From: CAITWF01 sp038231575
Lineage (GTDB): Bacteria; Verrucomicrobiota; Verrucomicrobiia; Opitutales; Opitutaceae
DNA: 17,102 bases
Assembly: GCA_038231575.1 (NCBI GenBank)
Contig: JBBRLB010000127.1
Span: 1 to 17,102 of the forward strand
Reading direction: 5' to 3'
Of this stretch, positions 7,874-14,992 are shown piece after piece (the stretch's first letter is position 1; each line of letters begins with the position of its first letter). The notes below the pieces were generated by a model. The model was not told the DNA's origin. It did no database searches and worked only from the letters and a program-made list of their open reading frames with translations. A program made the translations under genes and the position numbers.

Positions 7874-8026
7874 GTTTTACAGGAGGGCGCAGAGAGCGCA
7901 GAGAAACGGGAGACAGCGGACGGAAGGCGGAAGACAGACTTCCGACCACTGCCGTCCGTAATCTTGTCCACCGCCCTCCGTCCTCTTTGCGTTTAACTCT
8001 GCTCTCTCTGCTCCCTCCTGTAAAAC
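7874..8026. repeat. Long inverted-repeat element between convergent genes
   Basis: Arms of 30 bp (7874-7903 and 7997-8026) are complementary at 28 of 30 positions; the outer end is GTTTTACAGGAGGG. The similarity continues inward with GGACGGA and GGCGG blocks on both sides, and the centre holds a small CGGAAG/CTTCCG hairpin (7928-7944). The purine-rich GCAGAGAG content differs sharply from neighbouring coding sequence. The element lies between the convergent cytochrome c and LysR genes. It resembles intergenic REP/MITE-like repeats and may also terminate transcription from both sides. It has no open frame for a transposase, so it would be non-autonomous. Confidence 0.75.
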
Positions 8027-8050
8027 TGCCTGAGCGTTGAGGCACGTTGC

Positions 8051-8941
8051 CTAAATCTCGCCCGCCCATTCCGACAACAGGCGGACGACGCGCCGCTCCA
8101 ACGGCGTGCCGGGCGCGTGCCAGACGACGCCGAGGTCGACCCGGCCCCAGTGCGTGAGTTCCAAGGCGCGCACGTTCGGATGTCGGATGAGCGCCGGGTG
8201 CTTCAGGCTCAGGCCGAGGCAGCCGGTTTCGGCGACGAGTTGGAGCACCCCCTCGAACGAGCACTCCGTGACCGGCCCGAGCGTCAGGCCGAGGCGGCGG
8301 AGATTTTTCGTCATCAGCGCGATCAGCGTCGACGATGTCGTGGGCAGCGCGACGGGATAGGGCAGGTGCTTCTCCTGTTGGAGATCTTCCGGCCGGTGGA
8401 TCGACGAGCCCTTCGGCACGAGCAGCACGAGCGGCAGGGACACGAGTTTCCGGGTCGCAAAGTGCGGGGGCAACGTGTGGGCGAGAGGAATCACGATCAA
8501 CTGCAGCCGGCCGGTCGTGAGCCGCGCGAGCAGTTCATCCTCGGCGAGGCTGTGGATGTGCGGATTGATCCGCGGTTCGTCCGCGCGGAGTTTTTGGAGG
8601 AGCCGGGCCCAATAGGTCTTCTCAAACGCGGCCGGCCCGCCGAGGCTCAGCTTCGGGCTGTGCGCATCTCGCGCCGCATAGACCTCGTCCGCCACATCGC
8701 GGAAACACCGCTCCGCCCGCTGCACGAGCCGCGCCCCCGCCTCCGTGAGCCGATGCCCCTTGCCCGGCGCGAAGATCTTGAAACCGAGCTGATCCTCCAA
8801 CTCCGCTTTGCGCTGGCTTAACCGCCCCGGCGTCATGCCATAGGAAAGCTTCGCCACCGCATCCGGGATGCTCGCCGACCGCGCGAGATGACACATCATC
8901 AGGAGCGAATTCAGATCGAAATCGATTTTCCGTGGGTCCAT
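8051..8941 (-). CDS. LysR-type transcriptional regulator
   Basis: 296 residues from the ATG at 8941. The N-terminal winged helix-turn-helix (about 8-68) ends in the family hallmark FKIFAPGKGHRLTEAG, preceded by RLSQRKAELEDQLG, where the recognition and wing segments normally sit. The rest (about 85-296) has the alternating strand/helix pattern of the periplasmic-binding-like effector domain. The family binds DNA as tetramers and responds to a small metabolite; neither effector nor target is evident. A TTG at 9004 would extend the frame by 21 residues (RLLCVFAATFF...), but those codons come from repeat-like sequence, so the ATG is preferred. It is convergent with cytochrome c. The upstream neighbour is the small plus-strand ORF, so a divergent target is possible but unproven. 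Confidence 0.9.
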   Translation of the reverse strand: MDPRKIDFDLNSLLMMCHLARSASIPDAVAKLSYGMTPGRLSQRKAELEDQLGFKIFAPGKGHRLTEAGARLVQRAERCFRDVADEVYAARDAHSPKLSLGGPAAFEKTYWARLLQKLRADEPRINPHIHSLAEDELLARLTTGRLQLIVIPLAHTLPPHFATRKLVSLPLVLLVPKGSSIHRPEDLQQEKHLPYPVALPTTSSTLIALMTKNLRRLGLTLGPVTECSFEGVLQLVAETGCLGLSLKHPALIRHPNVRALELTHWGRVDLGVVWHAPGTPLERRVVRLLSEWAGEI

Positions 8942-9201
8942 CGGGACAGAGGATGAAGGAGAACTACGGAAGAAGGTAGCCGCAAAAACGCACAGAAGGC
9001 GCAAAAAAATACCTCAGGCTCGCTGACAGAAGGTAAGGAAGGAAACGAACCTCAGGGCGCCGAGCCCATCGAGGAGCTGACGTCGCAAACTAGAAGCTGC
9101 TGTCTGAAAGCACGGGCCTCAACAACGACGATGCCGCGCGAACCGAAAGACGTGTTCTTCTTCGACCTCGCGGCGCACGCGCGCATTGCTATGGTTTTTG
9201 C
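8942..9201. other. Intergenic, possible decayed repeat, transition to defence locus
   Basis: About 260 bp. Purine-rich CGCAAAAACGCACAGAAGG and nearby sequence (about 8972-9009) resemble the GCAGAGAGCGC style of the inverted-repeat element at 7.9 kb, suggesting a decayed relative. The octamer ACCTCAGG occurs twice, near 9010 and 9050. A 30-codon frame at 9131-9223 (MPREPKDVFFFDLAAHARIA...) has no family I recognise and overlaps the next ORF. It should contain the LysR gene promoter, which I cannot locate. Confidence 0.4.
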
Positions 9202-9411
9202 ATGGACGACTTCCAGCGCCTAGAGGACGAGTTCGCTGACGAACTAAAGTGGACAAAAACCCGCGACATTGCGTTCGAGGATCTTCTCGTGAAAAGTCGA
9301 ATGAACACTGGCACCGTAAACCTTCGCGTGGCCCCTCCGCAAATACAGCGACTCAAGAAGCTTTATTTTGATGCGGGTGTGAGAGATCAAAACGAGCGAG
9401 GAAAGCAGTAA
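9202..9411 (+). CDS. Small hypothetical protein, 69 aa (doubtful)
   Basis: A 69-residue charged ORF, MDDFQRLEDEFADELKW... ending DQNERGKQ, with no membrane segment or motif I know. The amino-acid mix (acidic N-terminal helix, then basic IQRLKKLYF) looks protein-like rather than random, and GC content is lower than in nearby genes. Against it are no SD and an overlapping 30-codon frame upstream. It precedes the restriction locus on the same strand by 174 bp. It could be a small regulator of the locus, a remnant of a larger gene, or noncoding. Confidence 0.35.
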   Translation: MDDFQRLEDEFADELKWTKTRDIAFEDLLVKSRMNTGTVNLRVAPPQIQRLKKLYFDAGVRDQNERGKQ

Positions 9412-9585
9412 GCAATGAGCCTGATAATTCTCCTCACGGATCACACCTGATCCCTTCCGGCCGCTCAAAGGAAACCAGCAACATCGGCTGGCGCTCGGTG
9501 CCCACTGCGGCGCAGGGAAATCCGACTTGCAGTGTCAGCGCGTGCCGCGGCTTTGCTATAGCACTGCGACGTTGCGCTTTCAGCC
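9412..9585 (+). promoter_or_regulatory. Presumed promoter region of the restriction operon
   Basis: The 174-bp gap before hsdR is the only sizeable gap before the five-gene run. It contains an extended -10 candidate, TGCTATAGC (9554-9562), with no good -35 box 17 bp upstream. It lies 23 bp before the ATG at 9586, or 47 bp before the in-frame ATG at 9610. A small hairpin, GGATC/GATCC (9438-9453), lies farther upstream. Confidence 0.3.
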
Positions 9586-12123
9586 ATGGCGCCGCAAAAC
9601 TCCATCGCGATGACGACACGCAGCGAAGCCCAAACTCGGTTCGATTTGATCGATCCGGCTTTGCGTGGCCGCGGCTGGCAACATCCGAACAATGCCTACT
9701 CCGCTATTCGCGTCGAGGAACGTGACGCCGCAGTCGAGATCATCGACGGCAAAGCCCGTCGTCGCGCGACGAAGCCCAAGGACTACGTCCTTTATTGGGA
9801 TTGCTCCGGCGGCACGACGCCGCAACCGATTGCCATCGTCGAGGCGAAGCGCGAGGGCCTTCCGCCCGACTACGGGTTAGAGCAGGGAAAAAACTATCGA
9901 AAGGGCCGACTTCGGCACGTGCCGACCGTGCTTTCGACCAACGGTCATCTCTTCGTGCGCTTTGACGAAAAGACTGGGCTCACCAGCGAGCCAGAGGGCC
10001 TCGCCGGCTTTCCACGTCCGGAAGATCTTTGCGCTGAGCAGACGCAGTTTCTCGGCTTCTCACCCGCCGAACCGGCCGCCGCGCCGTGGACGACCCCCGC
10101 CGATCTTGGTTCACTTCATCTACGCTACTACCAGGACGCCGCTATCCGCGCCTCGCTACAGAAGTTTGTCATCGAGGAGAAAAAATCTGTCGCGCCCCGT
10201 GCCTTGCTGGCTCTGGCCACGGGCTCAGGCAAAACGAAGCTTGCCGCCGCACTTTTGAAGCACCTCGACGCCTCTGGCCGTCTCACCCGCGCTCTCTTCG
10301 TCTGCGACCGCGATCCACTGCGCGCTAGCGCCATTGCTGAAATGCAAGCGCTCTTCGGCAGCAACGCTGCCGTCGTCTCCACCGGCCAACCCCAGCTCAA
10401 CGCCAAGGTTCTTGTCGCCACTTACCAGACGCTCGGCTTCACGCCGCAAACGGAGGAGCCCACAGCGCCAGTCGGTGATGATGAAACCTACCCGACGAAT
10501 CACCCCGCCGCATCAAGTCCCGCCGCCCCGCCCCCCGGCTCCTTTTTCGTCGAGCACTACGCCGAAAACTATTTCGACGTGATCGTCATCGACGAATGTC
10601 ACCGCTCTGCGTGGGGCGAGTGGCGCGTCATCCTGGATCGAAATCCCCACGCCCTCCATCTCGGCCTCACCGCTACGCCCCGGCGGCTAAAAATCCCCGA
10701 GACCGCCCCGGACGCCGACACCGCCGCAAAGATTGCCAGCGACGCCCGCCTCCTCGCCGACAACCATACCTATTTCGGCGAGCCCGTTTACTCCTACGAC
10801 TATCTTGACGGCGTCGAAGACGGTTACCTTGCGCCCTGCGAGATTCGCACCTTCGACCTGTTTCACGACGACCAGACGATGCCTGAACGCGTCCGCGGCA
10901 TTCTCCGCGCCGACGTGCAGCAAAAGAAAATCACCCACGCCCTGACCGGCGAGAAGCTCACGCCCGACGCTGTCGCAGAGACCAACAGCCCCTCGCGTCT
11001 CGATGCCACGATTGTTCTCGTCGAGCGCACGCAGACCTTCGCTGCGCATTTCTTCGAAAAATTACTCGCCGCCAGCGACGGCGATCCGCACCAGAAGACG
11101 ATCATCTTTTGCCAATCCGATCCGCACGCCCGTCGCGTCGCCACCGAGCTCAACAACCTGTATGCTCGCTGGTGCACCGACCACGGCCGAAAGCGCGTGC
11201 CGAAGTTTGCGTTTCAATGCACCGCTTCGACCGACGGACAGGAACTGATCCCCGAGTTTCGCTCGCGCCAAACCTCGCACTTCATCGCCACCACCGTCGA
11301 TCTCCTGAGCACGGGGGTCGACGTGCCCTGCCTGCGACACATCGTCTTCTTCCGGTTTCTCCAATCGCCGATTCTCTTTCACCAGATGGTCGGCCGTGGC
11401 ACGCGCATCGATGAGGGGACGGGCAAACTCATGTTCACGCTGTGGGACTACACCGGCGCCACGGCTCTTTTCGGTCGTGATTTCGAGACGCCCCCGCCTC
11501 CGGCCCCCGGCGGTGACGACCCGCCTCCCGGTCCAGGCCCGGGCCCCGGCGGACCGCCACCCGTGCAAGTGCGCACTACTCGGATCGCAATCAAACCCGC
11601 TGGCGATTTCCAGGTGCTCAATCTCAACGGTCGCGTGACTCGCGTCACCCCCGAGCATTATCGCGCACTTCTCACGGAAAAACTCGCCGCGCTCTCTCCC
11701 GATCTCTCCGATTTTCGAGCCCGATGGGTCGACCGCACAACGAAGCGGGACCTCCTCGAGGCATTGCAAGCGCAAGGCCTCTGCGTGGACCGACTGCCCG
11801 ATCTTGCGCAACAGGCTGACTACGATCTCTTCGATCTGCTTGCTGCGCTGGTCTACGATGTGGAGCCACTCACTCGGGCCGTCCGCACCGCGCGCTTTTT
11901 GGAAACAGCGACGCCGTGGCTCGTGCAACTCCCGCAACCCACTGCTGACGTCGTCCGTCGGATCGTGAAACAATTCGAAGCGGGCGGGACCGAAGCGCTG
12001 GAGACGAAGGAACTCTTCCGGCAAGTTGCTCCGGCCGGCGCCAACGCCATCGCGCTCCTCAAGCAGGCCGGCGACCCACAAGAAGTAATGCGGAAGATCA
12101 AGGAAGGACTCTTCGTCGCATGA
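9586..12123 (+). CDS. hsdR: Type I restriction enzyme, restriction subunit HsdR (EcoEI-like)
   Basis: 845 residues, close to the EcoEI-type (IB) HsdR length. The N-terminal PD-(D/E)xK nuclease shows D66 (PKDYVL) and E86-A-K88 (IVEAKRE). The SF2 translocase has Walker A ATGSGKT (211-217), DECH box (336-339), TATPRR (362-367), STGVDVP and the motif VI QMVGRGTR (600-607). A proline/glycine linker (about 636-660) leads to the EcoEI-type C-terminal helical domain (about 680-845), which docks on the methylase. The subunit translocates DNA with ATP and cuts unmethylated DNA far from the recognition site. An alternative start is M9 (9610), which gives the more usual MTTRSEAQTR N-terminus. It is the first gene of the operon and overlaps hsdS by 4 bp. 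All catalytic residues appear intact. Confidence 0.96.
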   Translation: MAPQNSIAMTTRSEAQTRFDLIDPALRGRGWQHPNNAYSAIRVEERDAAVEIIDGKARRRATKPKDYVLYWDCSGGTTPQPIAIVEAKREGLPPDYGLEQGKNYRKGRLRHVPTVLSTNGHLFVRFDEKTGLTSEPEGLAGFPRPEDLCAEQTQFLGFSPAEPAAAPWTTPADLGSLHLRYYQDAAIRASLQKFVIEEKKSVAPRALLALATGSGKTKLAAALLKHLDASGRLTRALFVCDRDPLRASAIAEMQALFGSNAAVVSTGQPQLNAKVLVATYQTLGFTPQTEEPTAPVGDDETYPTNHPAASSPAAPPPGSFFVEHYAENYFDVIVIDECHRSAWGEWRVILDRNPHALHLGLTATPRRLKIPETAPDADTAAKIASDARLLADNHTYFGEPVYSYDYLDGVEDGYLAPCEIRTFDLFHDDQTMPERVRGILRADVQQKKITHALTGEKLTPDAVAETNSPSRLDATIVLVERTQTFAAHFFEKLLAASDGDPHQKTIIFCQSDPHARRVATELNNLYARWCTDHGRKRVPKFAFQCTASTDGQELIPEFRSRQTSHFIATTVDLLSTGVDVPCLRHIVFFRFLQSPILFHQMVGRGTRIDEGTGKLMFTLWDYTGATALFGRDFETPPPPAPGGDDPPPGPGPGPGGPPPVQVRTTRIAIKPAGDFQVLNLNGRVTRVTPEHYRALLTEKLAALSPDLSDFRARWVDRTTKRDLLEALQAQGLCVDRLPDLAQQADYDLFDLLAALVYDVEPLTRAVRTARFLETATPWLVQLPQPTADVVRRIVKQFEAGGTEALETKELFRQVAPAGANAIALLKQAGDPQEVMRKIKEGLFVA

Positions 12124-13301
12124 GCGTTCGCGTTCCCCTCAGCAGTATTTGTGAACAAGATCGCTCCGCGGTTTTGCCCGATTCAGAAGCCGCCGCTCGA
12201 CTCCGCTACGTTGGGATGGAGCATGTCGAAAGTGGGACTGGTATCATTTCGCTCCACGTGCCAACTACACAGCCCATCACAGGACAGTGTTTTCGTTTCG
12301 ACTCACGGCATGTCATCTACGGTAAACTGCGTCCTTATCTAAACAAAGTGGCGGTTCCTGACTTCGAAGGACGTTGCTCGACCGAGTTGATTCCACTTCT
12401 TCCAGCAGACGGGGTTGATCGCACTTACCTTGCCTACACATTGAGGCATCCCGCAACGGTCGACGCGGCAATGGGAGAAAAAACGGGGTCGCGAATGCCG
12501 CGAGCCGACATGACGGCGTTAATGCGGCAAAATGTGGCGCTCCCGCCGCTCATTCAGCAGCGCGAAATCGTTGCTCAGCTCGACGCACAAATGGCCGCCG
12601 CTGCCCACGCCCGCGCCGCCGTCGCCGCCCAGCTTGTCGATGCTGAGAGACTCATGCAGCGCTGGATCGACGATCGCTTTACCGCCACAGCCCAGTCCGG
12701 GGCGGCTGCCATGCGACTCGAAGCGGCGGCGGAAATTCAGGCAGGCGTCACTCTTGGCAAGGACTACCCACCCAGCGATACGATCACGGTGCCATATCTC
12801 CGTGTCGCCAACGTGAAAGACGGACGGCTCGACCTGAGCGACGTGAAATCTATCGCGGTGCCGCAGAAAGTCGTGGACGCGCTGACGCTGCGTTTTGGCG
12901 ACATGCTACTAACCGAAGGCGGCGATCCAGACAAAGTCGGCCGAGGCACGCTCTGGCAGAACGAGCTGCCGACGTGCATTCACCAAAACCACATCTTCCG
13001 AGTGCGTTTCGATCTGACGCTTTTCGACCCGGTGTATCTCGCTCTCCAGTTTCGCTCCGCCTACGCGAAGACTTACTTCCTCGCCCACGCGAAACAGACG
13101 ACGGGTATCGCGAGCATCAACCAGCAAGTGCTGCGGGCTTATCCCATTCTCTGCGCTCCGCTCGTCGACCAACGTGCGCTAGTCGCCGCTTACACCAAAC
13201 TCAGTGCGCCGGCAGATCGAGCCCTCACCGCATTGCGTCAACGACTCGCAGACATCGACCGGCTCCCCGTTGCATTCCTGCGAGCGGCGTTCGAATTCTA
13301 A
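12120..13301 (+). CDS. hsdS: Type I restriction-modification specificity subunit HsdS
   Basis: 393 residues with two target-recognition domains (about 1-145 and 195-345), each followed by a helical spacer. The first spacer starts PPLIQQREIVAQL (142-154, helical to about 185); the second (about 347-385) starts APLVDQRALVAAY. TRD2 shows the usual pattern: PYLRVANV (225-232), GDMLLTEGG (260-268) and NQQVLRAYPI. TRD1 has IYGKLRPYLNKV (66-77). The two TRDs read the two halves of a bipartite site, and the spacers dimerise to set the gap and hold two HsdM. GC is about 49% across 12241-12360 against about 62% in TRD2 (hand counts), as expected if TRD1 was exchanged. Its ATG overlaps the hsdR stop; AGGAAGG lies 12 nt upstream. 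Confidence 0.94.
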   Translation: MSVRVPLSSICEQDRSAVLPDSEAAARLRYVGMEHVESGTGIISLHVPTTQPITGQCFRFDSRHVIYGKLRPYLNKVAVPDFEGRCSTELIPLLPADGVDRTYLAYTLRHPATVDAAMGEKTGSRMPRADMTALMRQNVALPPLIQQREIVAQLDAQMAAAAHARAAVAAQLVDAERLMQRWIDDRFTATAQSGAAAMRLEAAAEIQAGVTLGKDYPPSDTITVPYLRVANVKDGRLDLSDVKSIAVPQKVVDALTLRFGDMLLTEGGDPDKVGRGTLWQNELPTCIHQNHIFRVRFDLTLFDPVYLALQFRSAYAKTYFLAHAKQTTGIASINQQVLRAYPILCAPLVDQRALVAAYTKLSAPADRALTALRQRLADIDRLPVAFLRAAFEF

Positions 13302-13306
13302 ACCAA

Positions 13307-14128
13307 ATGGTTGCGCCGATTTCCGCTCCTTGGTCTCCCACCAAAATCCGCTGGATCGACCGTTGCCACGACACGGGCTCGGAGGTCGTGGAGCTCATGA
13401 CCGATGCTGGCCCCGGCTACGCAAAGTTTCTCGGCGGGCGCGAAGGACCGCACGTGCTCGCCTGCGAATTCATCGGCACGCATCTCGCGGCCTTGCTCGG
13501 TCTGTCAGTGTTCGAACACGCGTTGCTGCCTTACGACGGTCAGCCGGAGATCACGCTGTATCACGGTGGACGCGCTCAAGCCGCTCCGGCGTGGATCACG
13601 CGCAAAGAAGAAGGTTTCCCGTGGAGCGGACGCGCCGAGGATCTGACCGTCATCGATAACCCCGACGATCTGGCAGTGCTCGTGTTGCTCGATCTTTGGA
13701 CGCTCAACTGCGACCGTTACCGGCCCGATCCGTTGCGCGTGAATTTCGGCAACGTTTTTCTCTCCCGTCAGCATGCGTCGGCCGGCAAGCTGCGGCTGGT
13801 GGCGATGGATCACACCCACATCCTTACGTGCGGCCGGCCGCTCACGCCAGCGGTTGCCCAGATCGACCGGATTCAAAGCCGGATTCGCTTCGGCATGTTT
13901 CCGGGGTTTGCCAGTCACGTCACTTGGGCGCGAGCATTGGCTGCCCGGCGCCGACTGGAAGTCGTGGCACCGGAGGCGATTAAAGCGGTCGTTGCTCACG
14001 TGCCACGCGAGTGGCAGGTCGATGCCTCGATCCGCGAAGCGCTGGAGCGTTTCCTTGTTCAACGCAAAGATTGGCTGATCGGGGCTTTCCCTGGGCTGCT
14101 TTTTGATCAACCTGAGCTGTTCGTCTGA
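13307..14128 (+). CDS. HipA-like protein kinase (compact HipA_2 type)
   Basis: 273 residues from the ATG at 13307, 5 nt after the hsdS stop; an open frame continues upstream inside hsdS but has no reason to be used. Features match HipA-like kinases: ATP-binding lysine K40 in YAKF, a helix with E54 (ACEFIG), catalytic-loop N134-C-D136-R followed by N149 (FGNVFL), and metal-binding D168 in AMDHTHIL. It is much shorter than HipA (about 440 residues) and lacks its N-terminal subdomain, fitting the separate HipA-like family that is often next to DUF3037. HipA kinases phosphorylate targets such as glutamyl-tRNA synthetase and stop growth; the target here is unknown. Lying between hsdS and a DUF3037 gene suggests a regulatory or growth-arrest role tied to restriction. 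Confidence 0.85.
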   Translation: MVAPISAPWSPTKIRWIDRCHDTGSEVVELMTDAGPGYAKFLGGREGPHVLACEFIGTHLAALLGLSVFEHALLPYDGQPEITLYHGGRAQAAPAWITRKEEGFPWSGRAEDLTVIDNPDDLAVLVLLDLWTLNCDRYRPDPLRVNFGNVFLSRQHASAGKLRLVAMDHTHILTCGRPLTPAVAQIDRIQSRIRFGMFPGFASHVTWARALAARRRLEVVAPEAIKAVVAHVPREWQVDASIREALERFLVQRKDWLIGAFPGLLFDQPELFV

Positions 14129-14139
14129 TCACTTCCGCC

Positions 14140-14952
14140 ATGAATCCTCCCACCACCGGTTACTACAGTCTCGTCCAGTATTGCCCGGATCGGTCGCGGC
14201 TGGAGGCCGCGAACGTGGGCGTGCTGCTCTTCGCGCCTGCGCATCAATTCCTGCAGGTCCGTTTGGCGCAGGGAAATGATCGAATCCGTCGATTTTTTCA
14301 GGATGAGGCCGGTGATCTCACGCAGGTAAACCTCATGAAACGGATGTTGGAGCACCGCGTGGAGGACGAAGCAAGAGGGATTCGAACCCCCGGGGAGTTG
14401 CAGCACTTCCTTACCCGTTTCGCCAACGAACTCGTTTTCAGCGCGCCGCGACCGGTCCGCGTGGAAAATCCTGAGGTCGAACTGACGCAGTTATATGAGG
14501 ACTTAGTCGGCGGCGGGCGGGTTCGGCGGGACGTGTCCACCGATGTCGATCTAGTCGAGACGCTGCGTCTGCGCTTCGAAACCGCTGAATTCGCGCAAAA
14601 GGTCCGTGGTCAAACCCGGGCTCGGGTGCCGATTCTCGGAGACGAGTTGGTAGCCGACTACGCCTTTCAAAATGGCCGATTGAATCTGATCCAAGCGAAA
14701 GAATTCACGCAGCAGCGCATCTCCGACGTGATGCGCGAGGCGATGAAGATAGCGGTTGATGGCCATTTGTTGTTCAAACACCCCGATCCCCGAGTGGGCG
14801 CCCAGCAACTCGTGATTGTCGGTGCCTTTGGCCCGGCGGCGCAGGAACAGCAGCAAAAGATCGAAGGCATGCTCGCGGATCACGAAGTGACCCTTTACTC
14901 GGCCGAAACGCTTGATCGCTTGGTCCAGCGGATTCGCGAGACCGCGCATTGA
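14140..14952 (+). CDS. DUF3037 domain protein
   Basis: 270 residues, starting 11 nt after the HipA-like gene stop. The N-terminal part (about 7-120) fits DUF3037: YYSLVQYCPDRSRLEAANVG (8-27), then a strand (VLLFAPAHQFLQV) and a conserved helical part. DUF3037 genes commonly neighbour HipA-like kinases, and the function is not established to my knowledge. The C-terminal part (about 160-270) is separate: a D173 strand followed by NLIQAK (183-187, with Q185-A-K187), a helix, then QLVIVGAF (223-230). D...QxK followed by helix and strand recalls the Mrr-type nuclease core, but this is only a pattern and a specific catalytic role is unproven. It may regulate or be the substrate of the kinase. Confidence 0.82.
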   Translation: MNPPTTGYYSLVQYCPDRSRLEAANVGVLLFAPAHQFLQVRLAQGNDRIRRFFQDEAGDLTQVNLMKRMLEHRVEDEARGIRTPGELQHFLTRFANELVFSAPRPVRVENPEVELTQLYEDLVGGGRVRRDVSTDVDLVETLRLRFETAEFAQKVRGQTRARVPILGDELVADYAFQNGRLNLIQAKEFTQQRISDVMREAMKIAVDGHLLFKHPDPRVGAQQLVIVGAFGPAAQEQQQKIEGMLADHEVTLYSAETLDRLVQRIRETAH

Positions 14953-14992
14953 TCTTCCGTGGCGCTCAGTAACGCGCCGATTTCCCTATTTG

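Noticed and set aside
8942..9004. TTG-started 21-residue extension of the LysR regulator
   Set aside because: The codons derive from repeat-like purine/pyrimidine-biased sequence and lie upstream of the normal LysR N-terminus.
11487..11572. C/G-rich repetitive tract inside hsdR
   Set aside because: It encodes a proline/glycine linker between translocase and C-terminal domain in frame; it is not a separate repeat or a CRISPR.
11062..12081. Minus-strand open frame opposite hsdR
   Set aside because: High-GC antisense shadow of a gene with intact helicase motifs.
12974..13306. Long upstream extension of the HipA-like kinase frame into hsdS
   Set aside because: It is the shadow frame of HsdS, rich in R/S/P with no homology to the kinase; the ATG at 13307 directly precedes the kinase core and follows the hsdS stop by 5 nt.
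14912..14992. N-terminal extension of HsdM overlapping the DUF3037 gene
   Set aside because: The residues before MAKKKLSS do not resemble HsdM, and overlap with the coding end of DUF3037 is needless.
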